NCBI GenBank assembly: GCA_963666865.1
Contig: OY763072.1
Span: forward strand, 930,001-994,000
Source: Bin87 sp963666865
Lineage (GTDB): Bacteria > Chloroflexota > Dehalococcoidia > Lucifugimonadales > UBA3495
Direction: 5' to 3'
DNA: 64,000 nucleotides
Shown: positions 36,201-45,105 of the stretch, piece by piece
How the letters are laid out: each line of letters starts with the position of its first letter
How positions within the stretch are numbered: the first letter of the stretch is position 1
Notes under the pieces: model-generated
The model's input: only the letters and a program-made list of their open reading frames with translations
Database searches by the model: none
What the model was told of the DNA's origin: nothing
Made by a program: the position numbers and the translations under genes

Positions 36201-37976
36201 ACCAGCCTGGGCTGGCTGCGGTTGAACGACAACCGGCTGACGAAGCTTTCGCCGGATCTTCTTGCCCATCTGACCAATCTGATGACGTTGAATCTCAGCG
36301 GCAACAACCTGACCACGATGCCGGGCGACCTGTTCACCCATAACTCCGGCTTGCGCACTATCTTGCTGCACGACAACGACCTGGAGGAATTGCCCGCCGG
36401 TCAGTTCGACGGCCTGACCGGTTTGGAAACGCTGCGATTGGATGACAACGACCTGACCACCCTGCCGGCGAGGCTGTTCGCGGACTTGACCAGAATAACG
36501 ACGTTGCAGCGGGATGACGCGGTGGACCCCAAGCTCTGCGACCGCCCCCAGAAAGAACAGGACTCCATCCTGGACAAGCTCCCCGACATCAGCGACTGCC
36601 GGCTGGTTACCGACAGCGACGTTGATTCGGTGTCCCTGCCCAACATCATCCTGATCATGGCAGACGATCTGGGCTACGGGGACCTGGGTTCTTATGGTCA
36701 AGCCACCATCAAGACCCCTGAGCTGGACGCCATGGCCGCCGCCGGAATGCGTTTCACCGACTTCTACTCCGGCCACGCGATTTGTTCTGCATCCAGGGAG
36801 GCGTTGCTTACCGGGATGCATACGGGACACACAGCGGTGCGGGACCTGCTCGGGGGTTGGCATCCGCTGGACCAGAGGATGTGCGATGCCCGAGACACGC
36901 TGGGCGAGATGCTGCAATCCGCCGGCTACCGCACCGCCGTGATCGGCAAGTGGGGCGTTGGCAGCGAAAGCACTCCGGCACAGCCCAATGACCAGGGCTT
37001 CGACTTTTTCTATGGGTACCTGGACCACGGCTTCCCCAGTAATCCTTACCCTGATATGCTTTACCGCAACAAGGAGCTGGTCCAGATCGCCAACGTGATG
37101 GAGCGGCGACGCGGATATAGAGACGGAGGGTACCCCAAGCCCAGGGGCATGCTTGAGTTCTCCCAGGACCTGTTCATGGAGGAGGCCCTGAAGTTCATCG
37201 AGGAATCGTCGGACGCCGGGATGCCGTTCTTCCTCTACCTGCCGGTGACCATCCCTCATGCCAACGCTTCGCGAATCTTGCCCCCGCCGGAGGGGTATGG
37301 TCAATACGAGGACGAATCCTGGAATCAATCCGAAAAGGGCTTCGCCGCCGTGATTAGCTACCTGGACAAGGACGTGGGTCGTCTGCTGGACCGACTTGAG
37401 GAACTGGGAATCGCTAACCATACGGTCACATTCGTTACCAGCGACAACGGTGCGCACTCCCAGGGCGGCCACTCGTCGCGGCACTTCAACAGCACCGGCC
37501 CGTTCAGCGGTGGGAAGATGTCTCTCAAGGAAGGTGGCATCCGCGTCCCGCTCATAGCGCACTGGCCTGGGAGCATTCCCGCTGGAAGCGTGTCAGACCA
37601 CGTGAGCGCTGCCTGGGACTTCATGCCCACCCTGGCGGGAATCGCCGGCGCTCCGTCGCCGAAAGGCAGCGATGGCGTTACCATGTTGCCCACACTCCTG
37701 GGCAAGGGTGAACAGCCCGAGCACGAATACCTTTTCTGGCATTATATACGGCATGGGAGTCGGCCCGGGGGTGAAAAGGCAGTCAGATGGGGTGACTGGA
37801 AGGCCATACATTTGGGTTGGAGGGATTTGTTGCTGTACAACCTGGCCAACGACCCCGGTGAGACAACAAACGTAGCTCGACAAAACCCGGCCGTGGTCAG
37901 GAAGATCAATCAGATCATGGCCGAAGCCTATGTGCCTAGGTCGGTTGTCAGGGCCGGATCCTGCTTCATCAAATAA
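33222..37976 (+). CDS. Giant secreted SwmB-Fn3-LRR protein with C-terminal sulfatase domain
   Basis: A 1584-residue secreted protein. Order: signal peptide (1-38); SwmB-like domain (about 40-145); PTPE linker; Fn3-like domains (about 177-265, 292-378, 382-470); three LRR blocks (479-667, 709-877, 916-1107), each opened by a Cys-containing cap (C-x-R-T-P-x-V-R-x-A-I) and closed by a second Cys segment; sulfatase (1139-1560). The sulfatase starts NIILIMADDLGYGDLGSYG (metal-binding Asp pair). Cys1188 in CSASREALLTG fits the formylglycine motif, and TSDNGAHSQGG carries the later metal ligands. It should cleave sulfate esters outside the cell, with LRR/Fn3 parts for substrate or surface binding. 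A formylglycine-generating enzyme is required and not seen here. Confidence 0.9.
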   Translation: MMFSAAYRKLGKHGLAAAFLLAATLAVALALVWAMATPAGAQTDDTPPTVESATVNGNTLTVTFSEALRRTDTSGLVWALWVDGIVEGSPVSPARVSISGKTLTLILGTAAAPGQTVTVNYDAGSAGVKLQDAAGNEVASFTDQKVRHAGSETEDPTPEPTPEPTPEPTPTPQPTIPARPAGLTVTTQQGSLAVSLDWDDVDGATRYLVRWRSVDNGEKLNEGVEVQSSDAAITVADYGVWVARAQACNAAGCGKPANRQFRVEAAPEPSPTPEPTPEPTPEPTKEPTPTVPGRPTGLTITAMQGSLNVGVDWDDVDGANEYLIRWRLLGQGNPLNEGMRVESSSATITVADYSDWVVRIEACNDTGCGRHLAQRFTVLPPLPLRPANLQVSVSTGLTLAAAWDETDHADSYRVRWRLFEDTFAAGDETSVSDTGASVTVSGYGNWVVRVEACNETGCGRGAAEAVRIRAPATVFVPVCDRTAQVRDALVEMVSDVADCGEITEENLATTTGALHLGAKKIFTLQAGDLGGLSSLNAVDLQNNRLTSLPDGLFDDLTEVRRLRLNNNRLLALEEDTFWGMDNLHTVELNSNNLKTIPVGLFNGRTKVHTISLRDNELTALYPGTFDDLVNLRTLKLDKNRMVTLPAGLFYDLTSLTTLQLDNPVNPRMCDRSVEEMDNLLAALPGVDVTSCRQFTDGDIVAAMPTAGVCSRTPAVRAAIVSRASGLHNCASVTDRHLAAITGNIDLSHRGLTELREGDLAGLSKLNGLSLRYNRLESLPDGVFDDLAALGMLNINNNQLAALPEGVFSELDSLNTLWLNNNRLTAAPAGLFDGLDTLRSLNLYSNGFTTLPRGLFADLTSMRFLWLDHALNPRLCERSRAEQGVILAKLPDISNCRLVTDGDVSFALAAMPMLAVCDRTPKVRDAILALLQDISDCTDVTESHLAGITGDLLLSASNIAALNPGDFDGLSNLGGLALDQNQLSTLPKGVFDDLTSLGWLRLNDNRLTKLSPDLLAHLTNLMTLNLSGNNLTTMPGDLFTHNSGLRTILLHDNDLEELPAGQFDGLTGLETLRLDDNDLTTLPARLFADLTRITTLQRDDAVDPKLCDRPQKEQDSILDKLPDISDCRLVTDSDVDSVSLPNIILIMADDLGYGDLGSYGQATIKTPELDAMAAAGMRFTDFYSGHAICSASREALLTGMHTGHTAVRDLLGGWHPLDQRMCDARDTLGEMLQSAGYRTAVIGKWGVGSESTPAQPNDQGFDFFYGYLDHGFPSNPYPDMLYRNKELVQIANVMERRRGYRDGGYPKPRGMLEFSQDLFMEEALKFIEESSDAGMPFFLYLPVTIPHANASRILPPPEGYGQYEDESWNQSEKGFAAVISYLDKDVGRLLDRLEELGIANHTVTFVTSDNGAHSQGGHSSRHFNSTGPFSGGKMSLKEGGIRVPLIAHWPGSIPAGSVSDHVSAAWDFMPTLAGIAGAPSPKGSDGVTMLPTLLGKGEQPEHEYLFWHYIRHGSRPGGEKAVRWGDWKAIHLGWRDLLLYNLANDPGETTNVARQNPAVVRKINQIMAEAYVPRSVVRAGSCFIK

Positions 37977-38067
37977 ATTTAGCCAAAGTGGAATGTGCAC
38001 TTGAGTTGAGCCGGATATCGGGCTGGGATCCCCGTAAGAACGCCTCGACCATTGATTGCAGGACTGT

Positions 38068-38255
38068 GCTGTAATCGTGGGCAGTGCGTGTGCAGGGGTG
38101 CAACGAGGGTGGCTGCGGTCTCGAGACCTCCCGGCAGGTTACACCCAGGCACTCTGCGCCGACGAACCTGGCGATGAGTTTTGAGCCGGACGAGTTCAAG
38201 ATGGAGGCGACCTGGGACGCGGCTCCGGGCGCGAACTCCTATCCTCTATAGAGTG
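38068..38255 (+). pseudogene. Fragment of a fibronectin-III-repeat gene
   Basis: The frame reads VQGCNEGGCGLETSRQVTPRHSAPTNLAMSF and MEATWDAAPGANSYP, which matches the end of one Fn3 repeat and the start of the next in the gene at 23552. It has no start and stops within the repeat, so it is a leftover of another family member. Confidence 0.75.
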
Positions 38256-38507
38256 CAATAGATCAGGGCGCTCCGAGCCTGTCCGCCGGCCCAAGACTCA
38301 GGCCTGACGCCGACGGCGCGAGTGTCACGAAACGCTGCCCCAAGTGCCGTGGAATCGAGAAAAGTACCAACCGCAATGGGCAAAACGCTCTATCGCACAA
38401 GTGAGCAGAATTCCCAGTCCAACTTGGTACATTGTGAGCTTTGCAAGGCCGCCCGAAGCCCCCACACTCGCGCCCATGACTGGCATAACCCATGACGCCG
38501 CAGTAAG

Positions 38508-38850
38508 GCGGCGGCAACGACCGCCTCAACGGCGGCCCCCACAACGACACGCTGAACGGTCAAGCGGGTACCGACGAGTTCACCTTCCACGGGTCCTTCG
38601 GGTCCGACACCATCAGCGACTACGCCCTGGGCGCCAGCAAGGACGCCAGCGAGAAGATCTACCTCTGCTTCGGATCGGGCACGCCCACGCACACCGGCGC
38701 GGACAGCGGCACCGACCACGTGATCACCGTCACCCACAACTCAAGGACCGCCGGTAGCATTACGCTGACGGGGATAACCACCGCCTCCACCAACTTCGCC
38801 AACCTGAACGTCATCACCAACTGCCCTCCCCAGGGCGTGTTGACAAACTG
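38508..38850 (+). pseudogene. Fragment of an RTX-type gene
   Basis: GGNDRLNGGPHNDTLNGQAGTDEF followed by SDTISDYALGASKDASEKIYLCFG matches the RTX end and following domain (ITDYTFGASKEASEKIIACLG) of the protein at 28383. It has no start and runs out near NCPPQG. With the Fn3 piece upstream it suggests deletion or recombination inside a larger relative. Confidence 0.75.
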
Positions 38851-38860
38851 TAAATCACAC

Positions 38861-38958
38861 CGTCGTTCCTGCGGAAGCAGGAACCCAAGAAATCACTACC
38901 AGCAGAAAGTTGGCCTTATTTTGCACTCACTGGATTCCGGCTTTCGCCGGAATGACGG
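38861..38958. repeat. Inverted pair of REP-like hairpins
   Basis: CGTTCCTGCGGAAGCAGGAACC (38865-38886) and, reversed, TGGATTCCGGCTTTCGCC (from 38931) form a second close inverted pair of the dispersed hairpin, about 45 bases apart. Confidence 0.75.
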
Positions 38959-39348
38959 GATAACCGGCGTGGACCTCGGTACGGCGACGGTGCCAGACAT
39001 GCACGCTGCACTGCCCCAGCAGAGGTCCGCTTCTTCTTCGCTCAAGCCGGCCATCTCGGCCACAGTGGACCAAGAAATCCTCAATCGGTCGCAACGGTTC
39101 AGGAGACTAATTTCGGGAGCTTCCTCAGTTTTCCTGAGAACCGCTCCGCCATCCTCAATCGCCTCGTCAACCACGTCCCTTCCATAGGCGCACCACGCTT
39201 CCCAATTTGAGCGCCAACACCGGCCCGGATGACCGTGGAGCAATTGCCCGACGGAACACCAAGCCTTTCAGCTACGGCTGGGGGAACTGTCAACGAACTC
39301 ACCAGCCCCCTCTGAATGTGATATTTTTCACTAGCCCAAAACCACTAA
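38959..39348. other. Region without a clear gene
   Basis: A minus-strand frame between about 38990 and 39240 reads DVVDEAIEDGGAVLRKTEEAPE and AGLSEEEADLCWG, which looks protein-like, but it has no convincing start or relative that I recognise. Nothing else is seen. Confidence 0.3.
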
Positions 39349-39615
39349 TCAGAGTATATGGTCCCCCAAAATGCACATCAACAGGCGTAGACGGACGGTT
39401 ACGTAACGCACTGCACGGGACCAAGACCCGCCCGCCGCCGGATCTACCACCATCCCCCCCGGATCAGTGACCGCCTCTATCAGCGCCGCCTGCAGGCCAA
39501 CCGGCTTCTGGTGAGCGTGTCTCCTCACACCAAGCAACCTTTCCGACCAAAAATCAGGAACGCCGCGGCTTTCCCAGCCGCCATCTACGCGGGCAAGGCC
39601 GCTTAAGGAAGTCAC
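39349..39615 (-). pseudogene. DNA methyltransferase C-terminal fragment
   Basis: The stretch AHQKPVGLQAALIEAVTDPG followed by GMVVDPAAGG matches the QKP..L and DP.AGSG motifs at the C-terminus of beta-class site-specific DNA methyltransferases. Before and after it the sequence is unrelated to the family, and the catalytic DPPY-type motif is missing. It is a relic, probably of a lost restriction-modification or phage gene. Confidence 0.65.
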
Positions 39616-39719
39616 CGAATTGGACCCGCTGTGGCGGGACCAGAAGGCCCTCTACTTGCAAAGCGTCAAAGCCACCTGAGTCGCCGAAAACTCCCTCCCG
39701 CCGCCCTCGACAGTTTCTC

Positions 39720-40784
39720 ATGCAACCCCAGCAAACTGAACTTCCCGGCTGGCATATCCGAACAAACGGAAACAACCAGGCAATAATGAACTGGCTCGAA
39801 TGCGCCACCGACATCGCTCACTCCCGGCAAATCCTCAAACGACCCGCTGAATTCGACGCGCGAAACCCGGCATCCATAACCATAACGACCCCGCTTTTGA
39901 CGTCCGTCACCAGGATGATGGCTACTCCGATCAAGAAACTGCTGCTCGACGGCAACGGCTCGCTGCTCAAAAAGGCCGTCATTTCACCCAACTTACACCC
40001 GATGCTTGAGCCGGATGGTGACGCCCCTGTAGAATTCGCACGCCATTCCGAGGAGCAATCCTACACCCTGAAGTTTGTACACCGACGTTCCAGCCACGTC
40101 ACGATCCCCGCTTTCACCCATACAACCACTAAGAGGCACGAAAGCCAGTGGACGGAGATGAGCCAGGCCAGGGCAATGTGGGAATGGTGCGACTACCCCG
40201 ACGAGTTCGCCGCCGACCCGGAAGCCGGCCTGTGGACGACCATGGCTCTGCCTACCCACGTCGGTCAGCCGAACCCGCCGTTCCCGACGCGCGTTTCCAA
40301 CAACTCCCGCGTCAGCCATCCGAACTTCTTCGACCCCATCGTCATATCGTCGGACGACCCCGACCTGCGCCACTACATGGCGACCTGGGCCCAGTTTGGG
40401 TTGGCGTACGCCTCCGCCATCGATATGTTGCGCGACATCGACCAAGCGATTGAACTCGGCGCCGACAACCCAAACGCCCACCGCATCAAAGCGGAGACCC
40501 ATTTGGCCTGGGCATTGGGATGGAACCCCATACACCGCCCCCACAACGAATCGAGACAGGCGTGGATGGAGCATCACTACGACCAAGCGGTCGACGCCTA
40601 TGCCACCTACGAGTCTCTCGCCTCACCCCTTCGGTGGGAGGCAGCGAGGTACCACTTTGCACGTGGCAAAGTGCTGGGGCGGCTGGAGAGGAAGCAAGAG
40701 GCGCAATCCGTTTACCAGGAGGCGTTCCAGCAAGGATTTAGCGAAGAGGCCGTGAAGGAAGCCCTCATGGAACTCAATCGGTAA
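39720..40784 (+). CDS. Hypothetical protein with TPR-like C-terminus
   Basis: A 354-residue frame. The C-terminal 130 residues (AIELGADNPNAHRIKAETHLAWAL, then AVDAYATYESL, RYHFARGKVLGRLERKQEAQ and YQEAFQQGF) look like two or three tetratricopeptide-type helix pairs, usually used for protein binding. The middle is rich in Trp, Pro and His (WTEMSQARAMWEWCDYPDEF). The first 130 residues look less protein-like and no ribosome binding site precedes 39720, so the true start may be internal, for example the ATG before SQARAMWEW near 40159. No function can be assigned. Confidence 0.5.
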   Translation: MQPQQTELPGWHIRTNGNNQAIMNWLECATDIAHSRQILKRPAEFDARNPASITITTPLLTSVTRMMATPIKKLLLDGNGSLLKKAVISPNLHPMLEPDGDAPVEFARHSEEQSYTLKFVHRRSSHVTIPAFTHTTTKRHESQWTEMSQARAMWEWCDYPDEFAADPEAGLWTTMALPTHVGQPNPPFPTRVSNNSRVSHPNFFDPIVISSDDPDLRHYMATWAQFGLAYASAIDMLRDIDQAIELGADNPNAHRIKAETHLAWALGWNPIHRPHNESRQAWMEHHYDQAVDAYATYESLASPLRWEAARYHFARGKVLGRLERKQEAQSVYQEAFQQGFSEEAVKEALMELNR

Positions 40785-40927
40785 CGAGTTCGAAGAAGCA
40801 TCCCAACCTGGACCAGTCACGCTTGGCGCGGTCCATTCGGGCGCGATGACGCTACGCAGCCTGCGTTTCTGCGCCAAAGCCACCCGGACGCCGCCGGTCC
40901 AGTCGCGGACCCATCATACGGCGCGCG

Positions 40928-41026
40928 ATGGAAGACATCGAAACCTGGTTGCCCAACCTTCACCGCCTCAAGCAGGAAATTGTCATATTGGTTCCCCCGA
41001 CGAATTTCCAGGAGGCGGCTCCATGA
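40928..41026 (+). CDS. Possible 32-residue small ORF coupled to the next gene
   Basis: The frame MEDIETWLPNLHRLKQEI..PP ends in ATGA, overlapping the ATG of the next gene at 41023. The composition is protein-like, but there is no ribosome binding site at its own start, so it is only a candidate. Confidence 0.3.
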   Translation: MEDIETWLPNLHRLKQEIVILVPPTNFQEAAP

Positions 41027-41635
41027 AATCCCCCAGCAGACTTCCTTCAGGCACCGAAGGCGGATCTTCCCAACCAAGGGAAGAAACCCACAACCTCATC
41101 GAACCAGAACACGAGGTAAACTCATTCCGGGAAACAGCCGAGGCCGTCGGCAAAATGCTGCACGCCCAAGCCGTTCACAACATCGAGATGGCCAACCGAC
41201 GCCACTTCGGCGAGGTCGGCAAGGAACGCAGCCGCCGCATGATCATCTACTCCCACGACTGGGGCGTAAACGTCGAACACGAACACACCGCCCAAATCAG
41301 CGCCGACGCGGTGCTCCTCGCTGCCAACTGCAGCGTCCCCCTCATGCGCTCCGTCTCCGAATCGGACCTGGATCTCGCGTTCGGCCCCGACCACAATCAT
41401 GTTCAACGGCCGGGGAGACTCAGGTGAGGACTTCATCTACCCGCCCACCGAGGGCGCCAAACCGGCCGCCGGCCTCCTCAGCAACCGCGGCAAATGCAAG
41501 ACCGAGTGCCGCGACTACGACACCCTCGTCAGCGCGGGCTGGACCGCCGCCATCGAGCTCTACTCCCGCACGTTCCCTGAGCGGGAACTCCCGTGGCTCG
41601 ACAACTGGCCCAGACGAGCACGCGAAAACGGGTGA
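41023..41635 (+). pseudogene. Member A of a tandem family of unknown proteins, rearranged
   Basis: The ATG at 41023 follows AGGAGG. The N-terminal part (ETHNLIEP, RRHFGEVGKERSRRMIIYSH, WGVNVEHEHTAQISADA, LAANC) matches the intact relative at 42435. It then runs into unrelated sequence and stops at 41427. A second piece from about 41420 in another frame (YPPTEGAKPAA, GKCKTECRDYDTLVSA, SRTFPERELPWLDNW) matches the relative's C-terminal half but lacks its central part. It is therefore a degenerate or recombined copy. Confidence 0.6.
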
Positions 41636-41789
41636 CGCTCCGAGCTTGTACAGGATACTGCCCTGGCACCGACCAATAGGTGGACGAATCGCCAAGAATG
41701 GATAATCAGAGAAGGCATCCCGCTGCACACCCCCGCCATCTCCAAGGACACCGCCCCAGCTCGCCGCAAACTGCGGCCTCGAACTCCAA

Positions 41790-42379
41790 ATGTCGGCCTC
41801 TAACCCAGGGCATCCACCCATCTTCGAGCCCCACCTGATCCGCTTCAACAGCCGGCATCAACCAGCCGAAGATGTCGAGTACCCGCCCGACTTCGCAACG
41901 CCCCAAGCCGCCAACACCGGGGGCGCCGTCGGCGAGTGCCGCGCCAACAGGCACGGCTACGACTTCCTCGTGCGCGCCCTCCTGCTCTCCATCAAGCACC
42001 ACGTCGGCAACGACGCCTTCATCATGCCGGCGGGCATCCTCGGCGACCGCGAATGGGACAACGCCATCGACCTCTCCTCGCGCACCTTCCCAGACCGAGC
42101 AATTCCCGCGCTAGTTGGCTGGCCCGTGACGTGCGGAGCTACCTGGACGAGATAGCGGAGCACGCCCGACTCCAGCACGAAATACACCAAGCCGGATCCC
42201 GACGCTGCCCCATGTGTGCCGAAGTGAGAGCAAGGGAGGAGGGCCGTTTGCCCGAACCGGCGACCAAGCGGCCAGCAGACGGCCTGCTTGATTTCCTGAT
42301 CCGAATGCAGTCAAATCCCCGATTCCAACCACTCGTCCCACAGGACGGAGCCGACGGAGACAACACGGCAGCCGAGTAG
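41790..42379 (+). pseudogene. Member C of the tandem family, diverged and frameshifted
   Basis: From 41790 the frame includes EYPPDFATPQAA, GECRANRHGYDFLVRALLLSIKHHVGND and IDLSSRTFPDRAIP, which align with the C-terminal half of the member at 42435. After this the likely continuation shifts by one base to RDVRSYLDEIAEHARLQHEI..RRCPMCAEVRA and ends at 42379. The CPMC pair suggests a metal site. The N-terminal half of the family is missing here. Confidence 0.5.
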
Positions 42380-42434
42380 CCAACACCCACGGCGTACTGC
42401 GACGGCAATCAACCTACGCAGGAGACGGCGAACC

Positions 42435-42956
42435 ATGACGGACAACCGCCCAAACACCGCAGGCCGACACCAGCAGGACCGGAACCCTGAACAGGAAACT
42501 CACAACCTCATAGAGCCCCCAACACGGAGCGACGAATCCCGACAAGCGGTCGAACACGTCAACAACGTCGTGCTACCCGCAGCCAAGCGACGCATGGACT
42601 TGGCCGAACGCCGCTACTTCAACGAGGTCGGCAAGGAACGCAGCCGCCGCACGATGATCTACTCCCACAACTGGGGCGTGCGCGCCGGACACGAACACAC
42701 CTCTGAAATCAGCGCCGACGCGGCACGGCTCGCCGCCAACTGTGGTAAATGCCGCACCGAGTGCCGTGACTACGACACCCTCGTCGGCGCCATCCTGCTA
42801 GCCGTCAAGCACCACATCGGCAGCAAGGGCTCTGTAAGGTCCACGGTCACTCCCGACAGCGTCGGCTGGCAGGCCGCCTTCGAACTCTACGTCCGTACCT
42901 TTCCCGAACGGGAAATCCCTTGGCGCGACAACTGGACCAGGCGGAGTTCGTCTTGA
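42435..42956 (+). CDS. Intact member B of a tandem family of unknown function
   Basis: A 173-residue soluble protein with start ATG 42435 behind AGGAG. It contains ETHNLIEP, a helical region, RRYFNEVGKERSRRTMIYSH, WGVRAGHEHTSEISADAARL, then NCGKCRTECRDYDTLVGAIL, LAVKHHIG and a C-terminal RTFPEREIPWRDNW. The Cys spacing C-x2-C-x3-C, with nearby His, could bind metal. I do not recognise the family. Two damaged relatives lie just upstream, showing local duplication, and a broken fic gene follows. The neighbourhood suggests a mobile or defence-type accessory role, which is inference only. Confidence 0.65.
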   Translation: MTDNRPNTAGRHQQDRNPEQETHNLIEPPTRSDESRQAVEHVNNVVLPAAKRRMDLAERRYFNEVGKERSRRTMIYSHNWGVRAGHEHTSEISADAARLAANCGKCRTECRDYDTLVGAILLAVKHHIGSKGSVRSTVTPDSVGWQAAFELYVRTFPEREIPWRDNWTRRSSS

Positions 42957-42984
42957 AAGCCGACATGATCACGGCACCAGACCT

Positions 42985-43787
42985 CACCGTGGCCGGCCCA
43001 CCTATACGCACGAGCTCGATGACTGGCCCAACTTCCGATGGGACGAAGAAGCCACGCGCCGCCCCTGGAACACACCCGACATCAACAGGTTGGGTTCATC
43101 TTCCGGCTGGTTGAACTACTCTAGGAAGCGGTCCATCTTGTCGGAGAGCCGGTGGGCGGATGGGGCCTCGAAGTGGATGACAGTTCGTCCCGTGGGGTGC
43201 CTCGAAACCACACGCATGCGGCCCAGACGGTCGTCGCACCATCGGTCGACCGTGATGTCATGGCGGGCGGGTTGGAGAACAGTTCGCGGTGGCACCCGTG
43301 GAGGCGTTCCGCCGTCAGAGGCGCTGCGTGGTTGGTGGCAGTATCGGCCGTTACGACGGCCATGCGGGGCTCGTCTCGTTGGCTCTGATCGGCTTGTGGG
43401 GGTCCGCCTACGATGCGTCGTAGGATGGCGGCTTCGACCGCCCTGGTGTCTGGGTACTCGTCCTCGATTTGGCTGGTAGCGACGGCCGAGTCCGTCAAGT
43501 GTCGAACCGTCGTCTCGGCGGCCTCCTGCGTTGTCAGCGCGGTGGCATCGGCGACGATGTTCACCTCATCAAGGCGGGCGTCGCCCACCTGTGGTTCGCG
43601 ACCATCCATCCGTACCACGACGGCAACGGCTACATCGCCCGCGCCGCCACCGACCTAGCCCTAGCCTGCTGCGACGGCACCGATACACGTTCCTACAGTA
43701 TGTCGACCGAGATCCTCTACCGGCGGGCGCACTATCACCAAACCCTGCAGGTCACGCAGTCAGGCTCCATGAATATCACGGCCTAGC
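42985..43787. pseudogene. fic: fic gene (Fic/DOC AMP-transferase family) with an inverted internal segment
   Basis: Three parts of one Fic protein are visible. The start is on the plus strand at about 43000-43060 (TYTHELDDWPNFRWDEEA, the DUF4172 opening). The middle is on the minus strand from about 43550 to 43090 (AAETTVRHLTDSAVATSQIEDE, then APLTAERLHGCHRELF, and after a frameshift VVSRHPTGRTVIHFEAPSAH and FNQPEDEPNLL). The end is on the plus strand from about 43560 (LIKAGVAHLWFATIHPYHDGNG, the catalytic HPxxDGNG). EPNLL joins LIKAG naturally if the middle, about 470 bp, is turned back. A TAG at 43116-43118 replaces the Trp of FLEWFNQ, so it is not simply switched off. Confidence 0.82.
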
Positions 43788-43794
43788 TGACCTG

Positions 43795-43990
43795 GTTCCT
43801 GAACTGCCTGCCGGTGGCAATGAGGCAACGCTGATTGTCGTCACCCGCGACACCCGCGATGCCTACATCGACGCCCTCGAGGCCGCCGACGGCGGCAGCC
43901 TGACGCCGCTTGTGGAACTCGTCGCTGACCGACTGCTACGAGCCGGCCTCACAACGGGACGGCCAATTTCAGGCTTGACGCCATCATATC
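43795..43990 (+). pseudogene. C-terminal fragment of a second Fic-like protein
   Basis: The frame reads VVTRDTRDAYIDALEAADGG followed by SLTPLVELVADRLLRA. This resembles the C-terminal end of other Fic proteins (Tyr-x3-Leu-x2-Ala-Asp-x-Gly-x-Leu-x-Pro-Leu). No core domain is attached in this frame. Its position next to the broken fic gene suggests an array of related genes once lay here. Confidence 0.5.
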
Positions 43991-44108
43991 TCGGATCCCC
44001 GCCGGAGAGCCGCCAAAACGTGCCGCAACAGCGTTTGGACCATCTCCAACACTGGATCCGTCTCAGAGTTTTTCGAGATCCACCGGACCCACCGAACCGC
44101 AGCGCACA

Positions 44109-45105
44109 CTAGTGTGGAGTAACTGAAGTTAGTAGAGAAAGTAAGCGGTATGAGGTATCCTCCGGGTGAGCCGACCCGAGGGGGAATGACCATGGCCATT
44201 GGACGACCCATGCCGCCGCTGATCCTGGACGACGTGGAGCGGGAAACCCTGGAGCGGTGGGTTCGCCGTCCCAAGACGGCGCAGGCTTTGGCGCTGCGGG
44301 CGAGGATGATACTGGGCTGCGCCGAGGGTCGCAGCAATCCGCCTGCGGCGGACAGTGGCTGCCGACTTGGGGGTGTCGGATGAAACGGTGGGCAAATGGC
44401 GTGCCCGGTTCGTGGAGCGGAGATTGGACGGCCTGTCCGACGAGCCCCGCAGCGGCCGGCCCCGTGCGGTTACCGATGACGACGTGGAGCGGGTGATCAC
44501 GCTGACCCTGGAGACCACGCCCAAGGACGCCACCCACTGGAGCACTCGGTCCATGGCCCAGCGTAGCGGTCTGAGCCACAATACCGTCAGCCGTATCTGG
44601 CGGGCCTTCGGCTTGCAACCGCACCGCACTGAAGCCTTCAAGCTGTCGTCGGACCCCTTCTTCATCGAGAAGGTGCGGGACATCGTGGGTCTGTACCTGG
44701 ACCCGCCGGACCGAGCGCTGGTCTTGTGCGTGGACGAGAAGTCCCAGATCCAGGCGTTGGACCGCACCCGTCCGCTGTTGCCCATGCGTCCCGGTCAGGT
44801 GGAAAGGCGCCCCCATGATTACCTGCGCCATGGCACGGTGTCGCTCTTTGCCGCCCTGGACGCCCAAACCGGCAAGGTCATCGGCCGCTGCCACCAACGC
44901 CACCGAGCGGTGGAGTTCCGCAAGTTCCTCGATACCATTGAGGCCGAAGTGCCTTCCGACTTGGACGTCCATCTGATCGTGGACAACTACGCCACCCATA
45001 AAACGGCCCTGATCCGGAACTGGTTAGTCAAACGGCCGCGGTTCCAGTTGCACTCCACCCCCACAGCGCGTCCTGGCTGAACCTGGTGGAGCGGTGGTTT
45101 GCGCT
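44109..45105 (+). pseudogene. IS630-family transposase relic, frameshifted and truncated
   Basis: From ATG 44192 (MAIGRPMPPLILDDVERETL) an HTH region begins; it shifts frame near 44345 to VAADLGVSDETVGKWRARFVERRLDG. The DDE domain follows (LVLCVDEKSQIQALDR, HLIVDNYATHKT). A further shift near 45060 leads to SASWLNLVERWFALI, after which the sequence breaks off at about 45105, where an antisense IS5 fragment begins. The left end CTAGTGTGGAGTAACTGAA is at 44109. It belongs to a different subgroup from the IS630 in ureC. Confidence 0.85.
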
